Positions 1 to 11,542 are shown, counted from the stretch's first letter. The stretch is 64,000 nucleotides of DNA from Colocasia esculenta (GCA_014218235.1 CM024760.1:69132961-69196960), one strand, 5' to 3'. Notes: a model not told the origin generated them from the sequence alone. Numbers and translations: made by a program.

Positions 1-18
1 CATCAAAAAGGGGGAGAT
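1..18 (+). promoter_or_regulatory. Polypurine tract of an off-window Sirevirus
   Basis: The run AAAAAGGGGGAGAT sits immediately before an LTR start (TGATGATCAG). The same tract precedes the other Sirevirus 3' LTRs in this window (23720s, 46921, and on the minus strand at 4268-4285). It primes plus-strand DNA synthesis in reverse transcription. The rest of this element lies upstream of the window. Confidence 0.85.
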
Positions 19-2079
19 TGATGATCAGTCTGTCTCAATACAATTCTAATTAATTACATATTTATTTTGGTGATTAACAAAACCCTATCAAAGTTCTCTA
101 ACATATATTCCATAAGTCTTAAGTACAGGAAATATTCCAAGGTCAAACAAGCCAATATTAGTAAGTATCATATCTCTGAAGCGTTAATTATTTCAAGATT
201 ATATTTCTCTAAGTCCGCATCGATTTCGGTTGAAAGTCACAACGATTTTCTTTATGTATATCGATTTTAATAGAGCTATAACGATTTGCTCATCGCAACG
301 ATTTCTTAAGTCATCATAATGATTCGCTCATCGTAACGATTTGCTCATGGTAACCATTTGCTCATCGCAACGATTTCTTAAGTCATCGTAACGATTCGCT
401 CATCGCAACGATTTCTTAAGTCATCATAACGATTCGATCATCGTAATGATTTGCTTCGCGCAATGATTTCTTTAGAGCTCATAATGATTTGCTTTGCTCA
501 ACGATTTCTTTAGCGCTCATAATGATTTGCTTTGCACAACGATTTCTTTAGCGCTCACAACGATTTCTTTAGAGCTCATAACGATTTGCTTTGCGCAATG
601 ATTTCTTTAGCGCTCACAACGATTTCTTTAGCACTCATAACGATTTGCTTTGCGCAACGATTTCTTTAGCGCTCACAACGATTTCTTTAGCGCTCATAAC
701 GATTTGCTTTACGCAACGATTTCTTTAGCACTCACAATGACTTCTTTAGCGCTCATAACGATTTGCTTTCTATAACGACTTGTTAAGCGCTCATAACGAT
801 TTGCTCTCTATAACGATTTCTTTAATATTCATAACGATTCCTTTAATGAATACAACGATTTACTTTCTATAACGACTTGTTAAGTGCTCATAACGATTTC
901 TTCAGTAAACATTTGATCATAACGATTTCATAAGTCATACAGGCATCGACTTTATGTTTTATATCTACTTAATATTTATCTTATTTCTGAAAGCGTTGAA
1001 TAGTCAAAGTCTTCACATATCTATCTGTTTACTGTGCATTTAATGAAGACAGAACGCATCTCTGCATGCATGCAGATGATATCTTTTCTTTATCGTGCAT
1101 ATTCTGTTAACATCTATTAGAACAAGCTTTTGGCATTGCTATTTTGGTGAATATTCACATCAACGTCTTCTGACATCAAGAGACAGTCTAGCTATCTACT
1201 GTTCTAGCATTTAATGTATGCAGGGCGCTAAAGACATTTTGTCATACAACGTTGGACCATATAGACGCCAGAAGACCCTATCTCTTTGCGTGCTCAAATG
1301 GATAAAAGATTGTTGACTAGAAGCTTCCAAGTCTCAATCAGTCTAATGTCTATCAAACAAAGAGACAACGGTTACTTCAACGACTACATTTCAAATTGGA
1401 CATATAAATTCAAGATAACAACTCCAGAAGATGAATCATTGAATACTACAAGCATTGCAGATCTTCTGAAAGAATTCGAGAGCCAAGAATTCAATTCTAG
1501 TGTGTCTTCAGCTCCTTGCTCTCCATGCTGTAATAGAAATCCTAAGAGAACCAATATAGTGCTGAGAGAGTGCCTTGTTTAGATTATTTGCTCTCAGTGC
1601 TAGTAGCTTTATATCTTGACTTGCTAAAGCTTGATCTAGGGGCTAGAATTCCTGTTTATTCTTTTTGTGTTGTTGTTCCCTTCTGTTGTGAAGGAAGACC
1701 TGGTGGGGAGCTAGGGTGTTATGTTCCCTTCTATTGTGAAGGAAGACTTGGTGGGGATCTAGGGTGTTGTAGTTCCCTTCTTGTGAAGGAAGACCAGCTG
1801 AGCTGGGTGTTATATTGTCCGTAGGGGGACTGTACCCTAGTTAGTGGAATCATGAGTTGTTGCTCAGGGATTGGACGTAGGACTCCTAAGGAGAGGAGGT
1901 CTGAACCAAGATAATTCCTTGTGTTGTGTGATTGCTCATTGTGTGTTTGTCTTTTATACTAACCTTCTCTAACCTTCATCAATGAACATCTTTGTAGGAA
2001 TGTTTTAAGTACAGGTACTAATCAAATAAATTTTAAAAGACCCATTCACCCCCCCTCTGGGCTCGTCAACTGGGCAACA
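19..2079 (+). repeat. 3' LTR of a Sirevirus-type Copia element (plus strand)
   Basis: The LTR starts TGATGATCAG directly after a polypurine tract and ends GGGCAACA, like the LTR at 23736-26069. It holds the CGATTT array (about 219-930), a TATA-like TATAAA near 1401, and a 3' region with the CCCCCCTCTGGGCTCG motif just before the end. No primer-binding site follows, so it is the downstream LTR (or a solo LTR) of an element that lies off-window. No target duplication can be checked. ORFs here are not genes. Confidence 0.85.
219..930 (+). repeat. CGATTT-motif array inside the LTR
   Basis: Several dozen near-regular copies of AACGATTT or ATCGATTT alternate with short spacers such as GCTTTGCGC and CTTTAGCGCTCAT, at roughly 20-25 bp spacing. 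Equivalent arrays occupy the same relative position in all the other Sirevirus LTRs of the window. Confidence 0.85.
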
Positions 2080-2259
2080 TCTTCTTCTGTTTTGTTTCTT
2101 CAATCCCTTGAAAGTCTGCTGCCGACTCACCGCGTTGTGAGCCTTTGGGCATCAAAGAGTAGATGATCCGATATCCACATCTTGTTTGGGCCCCAAGATT
2201 GGACTGATAGACCTCAAATCTCTATTAAGGATGTTGTTTCTCCTTTTTGCAGTAGATAT
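2080..2259. other. 180-bp spacer between two opposed LTRs
   Basis: Non-LTR sequence separating the plus-strand LTR that ends at 2079 from the minus-strand LTR that ends at 2260. No ORF, repeat or primer-binding site was recognised. It may be a remnant of the ancestral insertion site. Confidence 0.5.
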
Positions 2260-4267
2260 TGTTGCCCAGCTTGCGAGCCCAGAGGGGGGGTGAATGGGAT
2301 TCCTTAAAATTTAATTATCAAAAACCTGTCCACAAAAAAGTTCACACAACAAGCACTTCGATGATGTTAATTTTAGTGAAAAGAAAACAACAAACACAAA
2401 GCAAGCAAGCAAGCACTTCGGACCTACTCTCCAGAGGATTCCTACGTCCAGTCCCTGAGCAGCAACTCAGGATTCACTACCCAAGGGTACAGTCCCCCTC
2501 AAGGACACTTACACACCCAGCCGTAGCTGGTCTTCTCTTCACAATCCGGAGAGGAATAGAACACCCTAGAACCCCCAAGTCTTCCTTCAACACGAAGGGA
2601 ATAACACCCTGGAACCCCCAGGTCCTCCTTCAACACGAAGAGAATAACACCTTGGAACCCCCAGTTCTTCCTTCAACACGAAGGGAATAACACGAAGATG
2701 TGTTAAACGGATGATATGCCCATAGATCAAGCTAATAGAACAGTGCTTGATCTGAAGTGAAGACTGAGAGAGAAAATATCTACAATGAAGAGTTCTCTCA
2801 ATACACTACAGCTCTCTGAAAGGTAAGCACTCAAACGCAGAGAGCTAAGAGCTAAAGGAATGGAGTGAAACTTGGCTCTTCTGGATACTCGCAGATAGTG
2901 AAGATTAAGCTTGTCAAAAGTTTTTTTTCTCTGGAGTCATCAGTCTTCAATATATAGCTTCTTTTGAAAAGTAGTCGTTGAAGTATCAGTTGTCTCTATG
3001 TTCTGAGGATGTTAGACTGCATGGTTCTCCTTTGCAATCAACTGTTCTTTACGTTCTATGCACGTAAGAAGAAAATCCTTCTTGATATCCTCCACCTTCT
3101 ACTTTATCCAACGTTATATAGAGTCGTGCTGTCAGAGACCTGCACACATTAAATGCTAAAACGTAGACAGCTAAGCTGTCTATTGCTGTCAGTCAACATT
3201 AGAGTGAGAATACATCAAAATAGAAATTCCATTATGTCTTTCCAAAAGCTATTTCATGTAGAAGCATAAGAATAGAAGATATCTGAACATGCATCCTACA
3301 GAGAAATGTACGGTTATATTTAATGCATGGATAAAAGAGAAATACACGTGATGACTTTGACATGTCAAGATATTTGAATATCAAGTTGTTATAGCTCATG
3401 AAATCGATATGAACATGACTTATAGAATCGTTGTGTGAATGAGTCATTGTTCATGTGAATCATTTGAAAACGAATCATTACAAGCAAATCATTATAACCA
3501 AATCGTTATAAGTAAAACGTTGTGAAACTTATCGAGTCGTTATAATGACCAAGTCATTGTTGTAACTTGTCGAATCGATGTGAAACAGAATCGTTGTGAG
3601 AGCAAATTGTTGTTCTCACATATCAAATCGATGTGAAACAAAATCGATTTGAGAGAAAATCATTATTCGCACTTATCAAATCGATGTGAAACAAAATCGA
3701 TGTGAGAGAAAATAATTGTGAGATTGAAATTGATGCAATCACTTAGCGAATCGTTCTAAGATCGAAATTGATGCAATCACTTAGCAAATCGTTCTGAGAT
3801 CAAAATCGATGCGATCACTTAGCGAATCGTTCTGAGATCGAAATCGATGCGATAACTTAGCGAATCGTTCTGAGATCGAAATCGATTTGATCACTTATCG
3901 AATCGTTCTGAGATTGAAATCGATGTGATCACTTAGCGGATCGTTCTAAGATCGAAATCGATGAGATGCTTGTGAAATCGTTGTGAGGCCGAAAATGGTA
4001 TGTTACTTACCAAATCCTTATGAATATGAAAGCGATAGAGGTAAGGAAATCATTATGATTATTGAAATCGTTATACTTCTCAGGAAGTCGATGTATAATA
4101 GAAAGATTATATGCTCTGAACTTAAAATGCTTCAGGGTAAAAATACTTACAGGTTTTGCTTGACTTTCTTCGATTTATTTCTTGTACTTAAACTTCATTT
4201 GAGTTTTGTTAATCACTAAAATAGATATGTAATTTATCTAAATTACATGGGGATAAACTGATTATCA
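2260..4267 (-). repeat. 3' LTR of the minus-strand Sirevirus
   Basis: On the minus strand it begins TGATAATCAG right after the polypurine tract and ends GGGCAACA. It carries the CGATTT array (seen here as AAATCG(A/T)T, about 3420-4110). No primer-binding site lies beyond 2260, as expected for a 3' LTR. It is about 2.0 kb long and clearly diverged from its partner at 16434-18507. Confidence 0.8.
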
Positions 4268-4418
4268 ATCTCCCCCTTTTTGGTGATGACAAAACATAAC
4301 ATAAGCGTAGACTTTCTGAAATAAATCTAAGGAATTGAGCAGAAACAAAACAAGAAATGTATCTCAGAAGCACTATTTTTCTCCCCCTTTTTGTCATTAA
4401 TCAAAACGATATCATACT
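4268..4418 (-). other. Sirevirus 3' non-coding tract with two polypurine runs
   Basis: On the minus strand this stretch contains AAAAAGGGGGAGAA and, just before the LTR, AAAAAGGGGGAGATT. It is homologous to 23610-23735 of the plus-strand relative, including the TTATGTTATGTTTTGTCATCA segment. The Copia element starting at 4419 interrupts it. Confidence 0.75.
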
Positions 4419-4643
4419 TGTTGGGTTGAGTATGGTTTTGTTGTATTTCTCCTCATAGTTTTGATGATGACATTTTGTGATTTTAATGCTTAATGCGTGG
4501 AACATGTCACATACATCATTTATGTAATAACAATATTCAAAAAGCATGTTTCAAATACCTTACACTTCATACTTTGATGATAATACCTTGTACTAATGTC
4601 TTATGTGTTAAATTCTCAGGGATGTATAGGTTTTATCATGGTA

Positions 4644-4898
4644 GTGTCGACAGACCCATTGATGGTGTCGACACTGGGTCATAGTCTCTGAAGCATTTTC
4701 ATGAAGATAGGGTCAAGTGTGTCGACACAGTCCATGGTCGTGTCGACACTACACCCAGCTTCCAAGAGATTCATTTCTCTGACTGGGATAGTGTGTCGAC
4801 ACAGTCAGTGGTCGTGTCGACACTAGACCCAACATCCAGAAGTCCCTTTTTGCGCAATTGGGATAGTGTGTCGACATACTCAGTGGTAGTGTCGACAC
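4644..4898 (+). repeat. 75-bp tandem repeat of paired GTGTCGACAC palindromes
   Basis: Eight sites match the palindrome GTGTCGACAC (two with one mismatch in the last base). They start at 4644, 4665, 4719, 4740, 4793, 4814, 4868 and 4889. Sites come in pairs exactly 21 bp apart, and pairs recur every 74-75 bp. The block lies about 120-370 bp upstream of the LTR TATA box, an enhancer-like position. Confidence 0.9.
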
Positions 4899-5016
4899 AC
4901 TCCGGCTGAAATCTCAGCTTATGATTTATCTGGACACGTGGCTGCCTAGGGTTCAATGGAATCCATCTTGGATCATGTGCCCACGCACTCCAAGGGTAAC
5001 ATTGGACATGTAGGGC

Positions 5017-5024
5017 TATAAATA
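5017..5024 (+). promoter_or_regulatory. TATA box of the Copia LTR
   Basis: TATAAATA in a GC-rich context within the LTR, downstream of the palindrome array. It is the most likely core promoter for the element's genomic RNA. Confidence 0.6.
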
Positions 5025-5993
5025 CCCCATCAATCGGCCCCCAAGCTGTGAGAGACCTCCAGAATATTCCAGCAAGAGCCTTTGGCGGCAAGAAGAGGAA
5101 TCTCCCACTCCAGCTCCTGATGTTGCTGTGATGATCCATCTATATCCCTTGACAGCACAAGAGATTGAAGGAGAGCTTTGGAGAAGGAGCTGAAGCATCT
5201 CTCAAAGGAGCAGATCTAGTAGAAGTCAGCAGTTGGGGAGAATCTGAAGGTGACTCAGAAGCAATTGAAGCAGAGTATCGCCCAGTGACTCAAAGCATCA
5301 ACAAATCTCCTCAATTCAATCTTCTGCAAGGGATCTCCATTGAAGAACATACTTTGTATCTAATTCTCTTAACTCTGAAAGTGTTCTTCTAATTCATCCA
5401 TGGGAATTGTGCATAAAGTGTTGCACAGGTTTCTGTGAATGAATCTATCTTGAATCAGATCATTGCTAGAGGATCTGATTTATGTTGATCTTGATCTAGC
5501 TTGTGGTTTGTGAGCTATTGTGCTCAGTTGTGTTGAGTTGAATACTCTGTGTGTTTTTGAGCAAGTGTGCTCAGTTTCTGGAGCGGTTGTGCTCTAGAGT
5601 TGGTGTGTGAGTTGTTGAACTCAAGTGTGTTGGAGTTGTCAAGCTCCAGTATGAGTTGTACTCTTTTGAGTAGTGGAGCCTCACTGTGTGAGGGGTGGAT
5701 GTAGGAATCACTGGTGTGATCTCCGAACCACCTAAAAATCCTTTGTGTAGTGGTTTGATCTACTTGTCTTCACTAGATGCTTGCATAGGATTTCGAACTC
5801 ACACTAATTGTTGAATTGCTTCACACATCTTCCACACACACTCACTCTTCAGATAAACAAATTGTCCATGTGAATAGATCTCTAATTAGAAGTAATTTTG
5901 AATTACTCAAGCTTCTGCATTAATTGGGTAAGATCTATTCAACCCCCCCCCCTTCTTCTAGATCTTATCCTTCCACATATTCGATCATACAAT

Positions 5994-6005
5994 TGGTATC
6001 AGAGA
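5994..6005 (+). promoter_or_regulatory. Primer-binding site (tRNA-iMet type)
   Basis: TGGTATCAGAG two bases after the LTR end, the classic plant Copia primer-binding site complementary to the 3' end of initiator tRNA-Met. Confidence 0.9.
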
Positions 6006-6111
6006 GGGTTCATATCTGTGTCTGATCTGATTTGAGTGTTTTTGTCTGATTTTTATGTCTCACTTGCTTGAATTGTTTGGGTGTTTCAATCACTGTATTT
6101 CATCTTGCTAA

Positions 6112-7892
6112 ATGGATTCTCGAGGATTTCTTGCTGAAGGCCATTCCATTAATAGACCACCATTTTTCAATGGCTCTGATTACTCTTATTGGAAAAATCG
6201 CATGCAAGTCTTTCTTAGGGCTCAAAATTATGAAATCTGGAGGATAGTTGAAGTGGGCCCTTATGAAAATCAAGGAGATGAGGAAACTTGGACTAGAGAA
6301 CAGATTAGGAGAGCCACTCTTAACTATAGTGCTATGAACATGCTTCAGTGTGCAGTCCATCCTAAAGAATATTCAAGAATATCCATGTGTAAATCTGCTA
6401 AAGAGATGTGGGATAAACTTGAATTAATGTATGAGGGAACATCTCAAGTTAGGGAAACTAAAGCAAACATACTTGTTTCTGAATATGAATTGTTGATGAT
6501 GAAATCTGATGAATCAATTTCTGAAATGTTTGCTAGGTTTATGACAATTGTCAATGGACTGAAGGCACTAGGTAAAGAATACACTGATGCTGATTTGGTA
6601 AGAAAGATTTTGCGCTCTCTCTCATCTATCTGCCATACTAAGGCCACTATGATTGAAGATTCTAAGGATTTGTCGAAAATATCTTGGATGAACTCATAGG
6701 ATCTTCAATGACATATGAAATAAATTTGAAAAGAAATGAAGAGCATATACTTAAGGCCAAACCAGTAGCACTTAAAGCCTCATCAAGTAACAAAGAGAAA
6801 AGTCAAGAGAAATCAAGTTCCGAAGAGTCTGAGTCCAATGAGGATGAACTTGCCCTCATGACTAGGCAATTTAGAAAATTTCTAAAATCAAGAAAAGGAA
6901 GATTCACTAGAAAGAAGAAATTTTCTTCTGGCAAAAGGAACATTTCTTTTTCAAATGCTAATTCTAATAGAAATCAAAAAACTGATGAGATTATTATTTG
7001 CTATAGGTGCAACAAAGCAGACATATGAAAGGAGAATGTCCTGAGAACAAGAAGGACAAGTACAAAAAGAGCAACAAAATGAAGAAGCCTAAAGCTATGG
7101 TAGCAACTTGGTCAGATGATGACCAAAGTGAAGATGAAGAAGAAAAGTCCTCAAGTTCAGGGAATGAGGAGCTATGCTTCATGGCTAACAGTAGTGATGG
7201 AAATGTAAGCACTTCCTTTGAACAATACTCTATTGAAGATTGGCAAGATGCATATGCCGAATTAGTTGAAAAGTTTTCTTAAATAAGAAAGGAAAATAAG
7301 TATTTGAAAAGGAAATTTGAAAATGCCATGCATGATACTTCACTGAGTAGAAGAATCACTGAACTTGAGAATGAGGTATATGAACTCAATGAAGAAAAGG
7401 AAGAACTTTTGAACCAAATTGATGAACTAAAAATTGCATCTCAAAAGGCCAATAATAACTTTGAAAAACTCTCTAATATGAACTCAATGAAGAAAAGGAA
7501 GAACTTTTGAACCAAATTGATGAACTGAAAATTGCATCTCAAAAGGCCAATAATAACCTTGAAAAAACTCTCTGAAAAAATAGAAGTGCATCAAAAGGAA
7601 AAGCAACAAGAAATTGATGAAATCCAGAAGCTTAAGAATTTGTTGGAAGAAAAGGAACAGGTAATTGAAAACTTCACAAAAGGAAAAGACAATCTCGATG
7701 CTTTGTTAGGAGCAAGAATGAGATCTGAGAAACATGGACTTGGTTTCACCACACAAAAATCCTTGAAAAATAAATCTGGTGAAAAGGAAGAAAAATCTTC
7801 AAAAACTCCTTTGATAAAATTTGATAAAAGTGCCAGTCCAGAAAATGACAATGAACAAGTGTCAATTAATACATTTAAAACTCTCAAAAAAT
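6112..7892 (+). pseudogene. Copia gag polyprotein (UBN2 type), frameshifted
   Basis: Encodes the capsid-like Gag of the nested Copia. The start is at 6112 (MDSRGFLAEG), followed by RPPFFNGSDYSYWKNRM, the hallmark of the plant Copia Gag N-terminus, and a UBN2 region with the conserved AKEMWDKL. The frame shifts near 6690 and again near 7010, the latter splitting a CCHC zinc knuckle (CYRCNK in one frame, HMKGEC in the next). A lysine/glutamate-rich coiled-coil part follows. It is broken by a stop at 7280 and by a 98-bp tandem duplication (7382-7577) that also shifts the frame. It cannot make a full Gag. The homology call is by motif; the frameshift positions are approximate. Confidence 0.8.
7382..7577 (+). 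repeat. 98-bp tandem duplication inside gag
   Basis: The stretch starting GAACTCAATGAAGAAAAGG at 7382 is repeated almost exactly at 7480. Because 98 is not a multiple of three, the duplication itself puts the downstream coiled-coil region out of frame. Confidence 0.85.
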
Positions 7893-8049
7893 AGAACAAA
7901 AAGAATGTTCATAACCAAAAGAAGTAAAACAGGTCGATACCAATCAACCACAAGATGAAGCTCTTGTTGAGTCGACACCAGTCCAAAATAGGTCGACCTG
8001 TCCAACTCTGAAAATCAAGAATCAGCTAAACAAAAAATCAAACAAAAGC

Positions 8050-9979
8050 TTGAAAAATAATAAAAACACAAAAGGGAACTTTCATGATAATTCTTGGATA
8101 TCTAAGACAACACATCAATCTGATTGGATCAACTCTTGGAATCATTGGTATCACAATCCATATTGGTACCATTCACAATTCTTTTATCCAAAATTTCCAA
8201 GATACCAACAGAATCCTTGGTTTGAATTTCCATACATGAATGATCATGCCCAATTTCAAAATCTTCCTGCTTATGAAAGAAAGAATACTGGTGTTTTCAT
8301 TCCAAAAAGAAATGTTAGAATTGACAAAAAGAAAAATCACTTCTGAAATCAAGGAAATTCCAAAAACAACTCAAATATGGATTAGAAAAGATATATTGCC
8401 TTTACTCAAACAAACTGATGGTCCCAACAATGTTTGGGTACCAAAATCTTTTCTTCTCTTATCTGATTTTTGCAGGAAGGTCGTGCCCCCAACTCCAACA
8501 CTTGGTTTCTTGATAGTGGGTGTTCACGACACATGACTGGAGAAAGAACAAAGTTCTCATTTTTGATTGAAAAAGGAGGATCTATCACATTTGGAGGTAA
8601 AAATAAAGGGAAAATCCTTGGATCTGTAAAGGTTGGTAAATCCTCCTTAAACTCAATTGAAAATGTGTTGTTAGTTGATAGCTTGAACTATAATTTATTG
8701 AGTATTAGCCAACTGTGTGACAAAGGTCACAAGGTTGTGGTTGAATCAGATTTTTGCAAAATAATTGATTCCTCAACTAAAAAAATAAAATTTTTTGGGA
8801 AGAGAGAAAATAATGTCTACATGATCAATCTTGATAAAAATTTTGCTGAAAACATTTATTTAGTTGCAAATAAAGATGAAATTGCATGGACATGGCATAA
8901 AAGACTTGGTCATGCAAGTTTCAATACAATAAACAAACTTTTAATGCTAAATCTGGTTAAAGGACTTCCTGAATCTTTTCCAAACATTGAAAATCAACTT
9001 TGTGGGATATGTGCTCAAGGAAAACAAACCAGAAAATCCTTTAAAACCTTCAATGATGTACTCACATCTAAACCACTAGAATTACTTCATATGGACCTTT
9101 TTGGACCAATAAGGATTCTTAGTTTTAGTGGCAAAAGATATGGTTTTGTCATCATTGATGATTTTACTAGATACACATGGGTTATTTTCTTATCCCACAA
9201 GAGTGATGCTTGTCTAGAATTCAGGAACTTCTGCACCTCTGTCTTAACAGGTTTTTCACATAAAATAAAATCCATTTTGACTGATCATGGGGGAGAATTT
9301 GAAAACAAAACCTTTTTTGATTTGTGTGCTGAGCTAAACATTTTCCACAGATTCTCTTCTCCAAGAACTCCAGAACAAAATGGAGTTGTGGAAAGGAAAA
9401 ATAGAACACTTGTGGAAATGGATAGATCTATGCTCTTGGAAAGTAAACTGCCCAAATCCTTCTGGGCTGAAGCTATAAACACAGCAAATCACATTCTAAA
9501 TAGAGCATTGGTCAGACCAAAAATCAGAAAAAAAAAACCCCTATGAACTGTTGAAAAACAAAAAGTCAGCTTTGTCTTACTTTAAAGTCTTTGGTTGCAA
9601 ATGCTTTGAACTTAGCAACAATAAAGAAAATCTTGATAAATTTGATGCCAAAAGTCATGAAGCCATTTTTCTTAGCTATTCAGAAATTTCTAGAGCTTTT
9701 AGAGTGTACATTCTCAAAAATAAAATTGTGGAAGAATCTCCACATGTAGTTTTTAATGAAAACTCCTTCCCAACTGATGATTTTACATCTTGCAGGATTC
9801 CTCAAAACAAAGAAGAAGATGATTTTATTGTTGACTCTTCACCAACTGTTGAGGAAAACAAAGATTCTCTTGAAACTCTAGACAACCATTCACCTACCAC
9901 AAGTGGATCAGGTAATATTGTTCCAGACATGAATGCACCTCAAGAGGTAATTCCTGAAAATAGATTCTTGAGAGATCAT
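8050..9979 (+). pseudogene. Copia pol fragment: linker, protease and integrase
   Basis: A linker rich in W, Y, N and F (8050-8346) is followed in another frame by an ORF from 8470. That ORF has the aspartic protease motif WFLDSGCSRHMTG, a GAG-pre-integrase zinc-binding module (WHKRLGH... CGICAQGK) and the integrase core with HMDLFGP, TDHGGEF and NGVVERKNRT, so the D, D and E catalytic residues are present. The frame slips in an A-run at about 9530-9540 and the integrase C-terminus continues from 9551 (KVFGCKCFEL). Homology ends near 9979 without reverse transcriptase. In SIRE-type elements RT and RNase H would follow, so they are deleted or hidden by the gap. Confidence 0.8.
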
Positions 9980-10031
9980 GTAAGGCCCTCGAATTTCCAT
10001 CGCATTAATTGTATTTGTGTGTGTATATTTG

Positions 10032-10131
10032 NNNNNNNNNNNNNNNNNNNNNNNNNNNNNNNNNNNNNNNNNNNNNNNNNNNNNNNNNNNNNNNNNNNNN
10101 NNNNNNNNNNNNNNNNNNNNNNNNNNNNNNN
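10032..10131. other. Assembly gap (100 N)
   Basis: Exactly 100 N, the conventional size for a gap of unknown length. Plus-strand Copia sequence ends shortly before it and minus-strand Sirevirus additional-ORF sequence starts immediately after it. The missing DNA should include the Copia RT region, its 3' LTR and the end of the Sirevirus ORF. Confidence 0.98.
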
Positions 10132-11179
10132 CCTCTGCCCTGACTTCCTCTTGCACGGCTGAACCTGCTTCAACGTGCTCTTCTTGAATTGCTGATGACT
10201 CTTCTCTTATGCCTTCCTGCTGAACTGCTGGTTCTGCTGCTACTGCCTCTGCTTGAGCTGCTTCCTCTTGAATCACTGAAACTCTAGGGGTTTCAACTGC
10301 TACACCCACTTCTGCTTCTGCAATTTGAGCTTCTTGGGCTTCACCAATGATGGCTTCACCCTCAGCTACTGAGGTTTTGGTCCATACCCCTACTACCAAA
10401 GAGAATCCACTCTTCTTCAAGTTTCTGTTGCGAATGGCCTGCCCCGTTTTCTCAGTAACTACTCTGACAAAATTAATGCCATAGTGCTGGGACACCCTAG
10501 TGAGCAAGTGTGCATAAGGAAGGGACACATTTAACTTACTCTTCTTGTCCCAAATCTGAGCACTGGCAAACTTCATCCTTTCTATAATCACCTCTGCCAT
10601 ATTTATACTCTGGTTTTGGATAGCCCAGAACATCAGGTCAGAGTCCGCCTTTGTACATGTAGAAAAGGTGGCACTCCTAGGGACCAGAATCTGACACACA
10701 ATAAAATGCAGAATCCGGTTGAATGCATTCAGCTGGTTGATGTCTATCTTCCCATCCTTCAATCTGAACTCGGGTCCATCAATCCCTAGACCCTTCATCT
10801 GGATGTCGACAGTGTGAATTCCACTGTGACTTGTGGTGCAAACTCCAAATAAGGACTCTAACAACTCATATGAGATCTTAATCTAGGTTCTTTTGACAGT
10901 GGATGTCAAAGACCCATCTTCCTCAGTCTTCAGGCAAACATAAAACGCCTTTACCAAGTCTGGATAACTCACCTCTGACAAGGTTGCCGACTTCGTCCAC
11001 TTCATTCTCTCCATGGCTACTATGATGCTATGCATTCCATTCTTCTCCAAATCTGCAACATCTACTGTTTTGTTTCCGCATAGCTTGGTCTTTACTGAGG
11101 TAAATCTCTCCTGCTGCTTTGCGGTGAGAAACGCAGCTCCATAGCCCCCGTCGGTGCCGGAAACTCCAGAAACGGCCAT
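10132..11179 (-). pseudogene. Additional 3' ORF of the minus-strand Sirevirus
   Basis: It lies downstream of RNase H, where Maximus/SIRE elements often carry an extra ORF. The likely start is MAVSGVSGTDGG at 11179. The protein then reads AFLTAKQQERF, YPDLVKAFYVCLK and INQLNAFNRILHFIVCQ, and ends in a glutamate/alanine-rich tail cut by the gap. The domain resembles the 'putative plant transposon protein' domain found as an additional ORF in plant retrotransposons; I assign this from pattern memory only. One in-frame TAG (10883-10885) interrupts it. The plus-strand relative at 21768-23489 is homologous along its whole visible length. Biochemical function is unknown. Confidence 0.7.
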
Positions 11180-11542
11180 GGTTTGGAACAAGAAAAGGTT
11201 AGGAATGATTGGAAGGAGGATTAGAGTAGAAGCCCTCAAGAAATTTCTCGCGGGAAGAGGTGGAAGATTTGAAGTGGCAGGGAGTCGATGCCGGAGTCGA
11301 TAGGGTTATCGTCTCACGCAAGTCGAAAGAGATGAAATAGAGGAGATGAATCGTTACAACACAGACTTCGGGATTTTTAATAGAGAGAGATAAAGTGACT
11401 TTTGAAAGGATACCGCCATAAGTGCAGAAAACGACAAAACTAAGACGAGTGTGGGATAAGAAAAGATTTCACTTAATTTAAAGAGAGAGAATGATTTGAA
11501 TTCTGAAATAATTAATATTTCAGTTATTTACATACAAATCTA
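11180..11542 (-). other. Untranslated spacer between pol and additional ORF
   Basis: No coding homology was seen. It corresponds to 21353-21767 in the plus-strand relative and may contain an internal promoter or splice acceptor for the additional ORF, but no clear signal stands out. Confidence 0.4.

Larger units (their letters stand above)
4419..5991 (+). repeat. 5' LTR of the nested Copia element
   Basis: Starts TGTTGGGTTGAG and ends ATCATACA two bases before the primer-binding site. Within it are a tandem palindrome array (4644-4898), a TATA box (5017-5024) and a long C-run near the 3' end (5943-5952). The start is inferred, because the matching 3' LTR is not in the window. Confidence 0.7.
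4419..10031 (+). mobile_element. Copia retrotransposon inserted into the Sirevirus 3' region, cut by the assembly gap
   Basis: It consists of a 5' LTR (4419-5991), a primer-binding site TGGTATCAGAG (5994), gag, a zinc-knuckle region, protease and integrase. Recognisable coding homology stops near 9979, shortly before the N-gap at 10032, and RT, RNase H and 3' LTR are not visible. The five bases before it, ATACT (4414-4418), would be the target duplication, but the other side is lost. The gag and integrase are of the SIRE type, yet the LTR differs completely from the CGATTT-array LTRs, so it is a distinct family. Confidence 0.75.
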
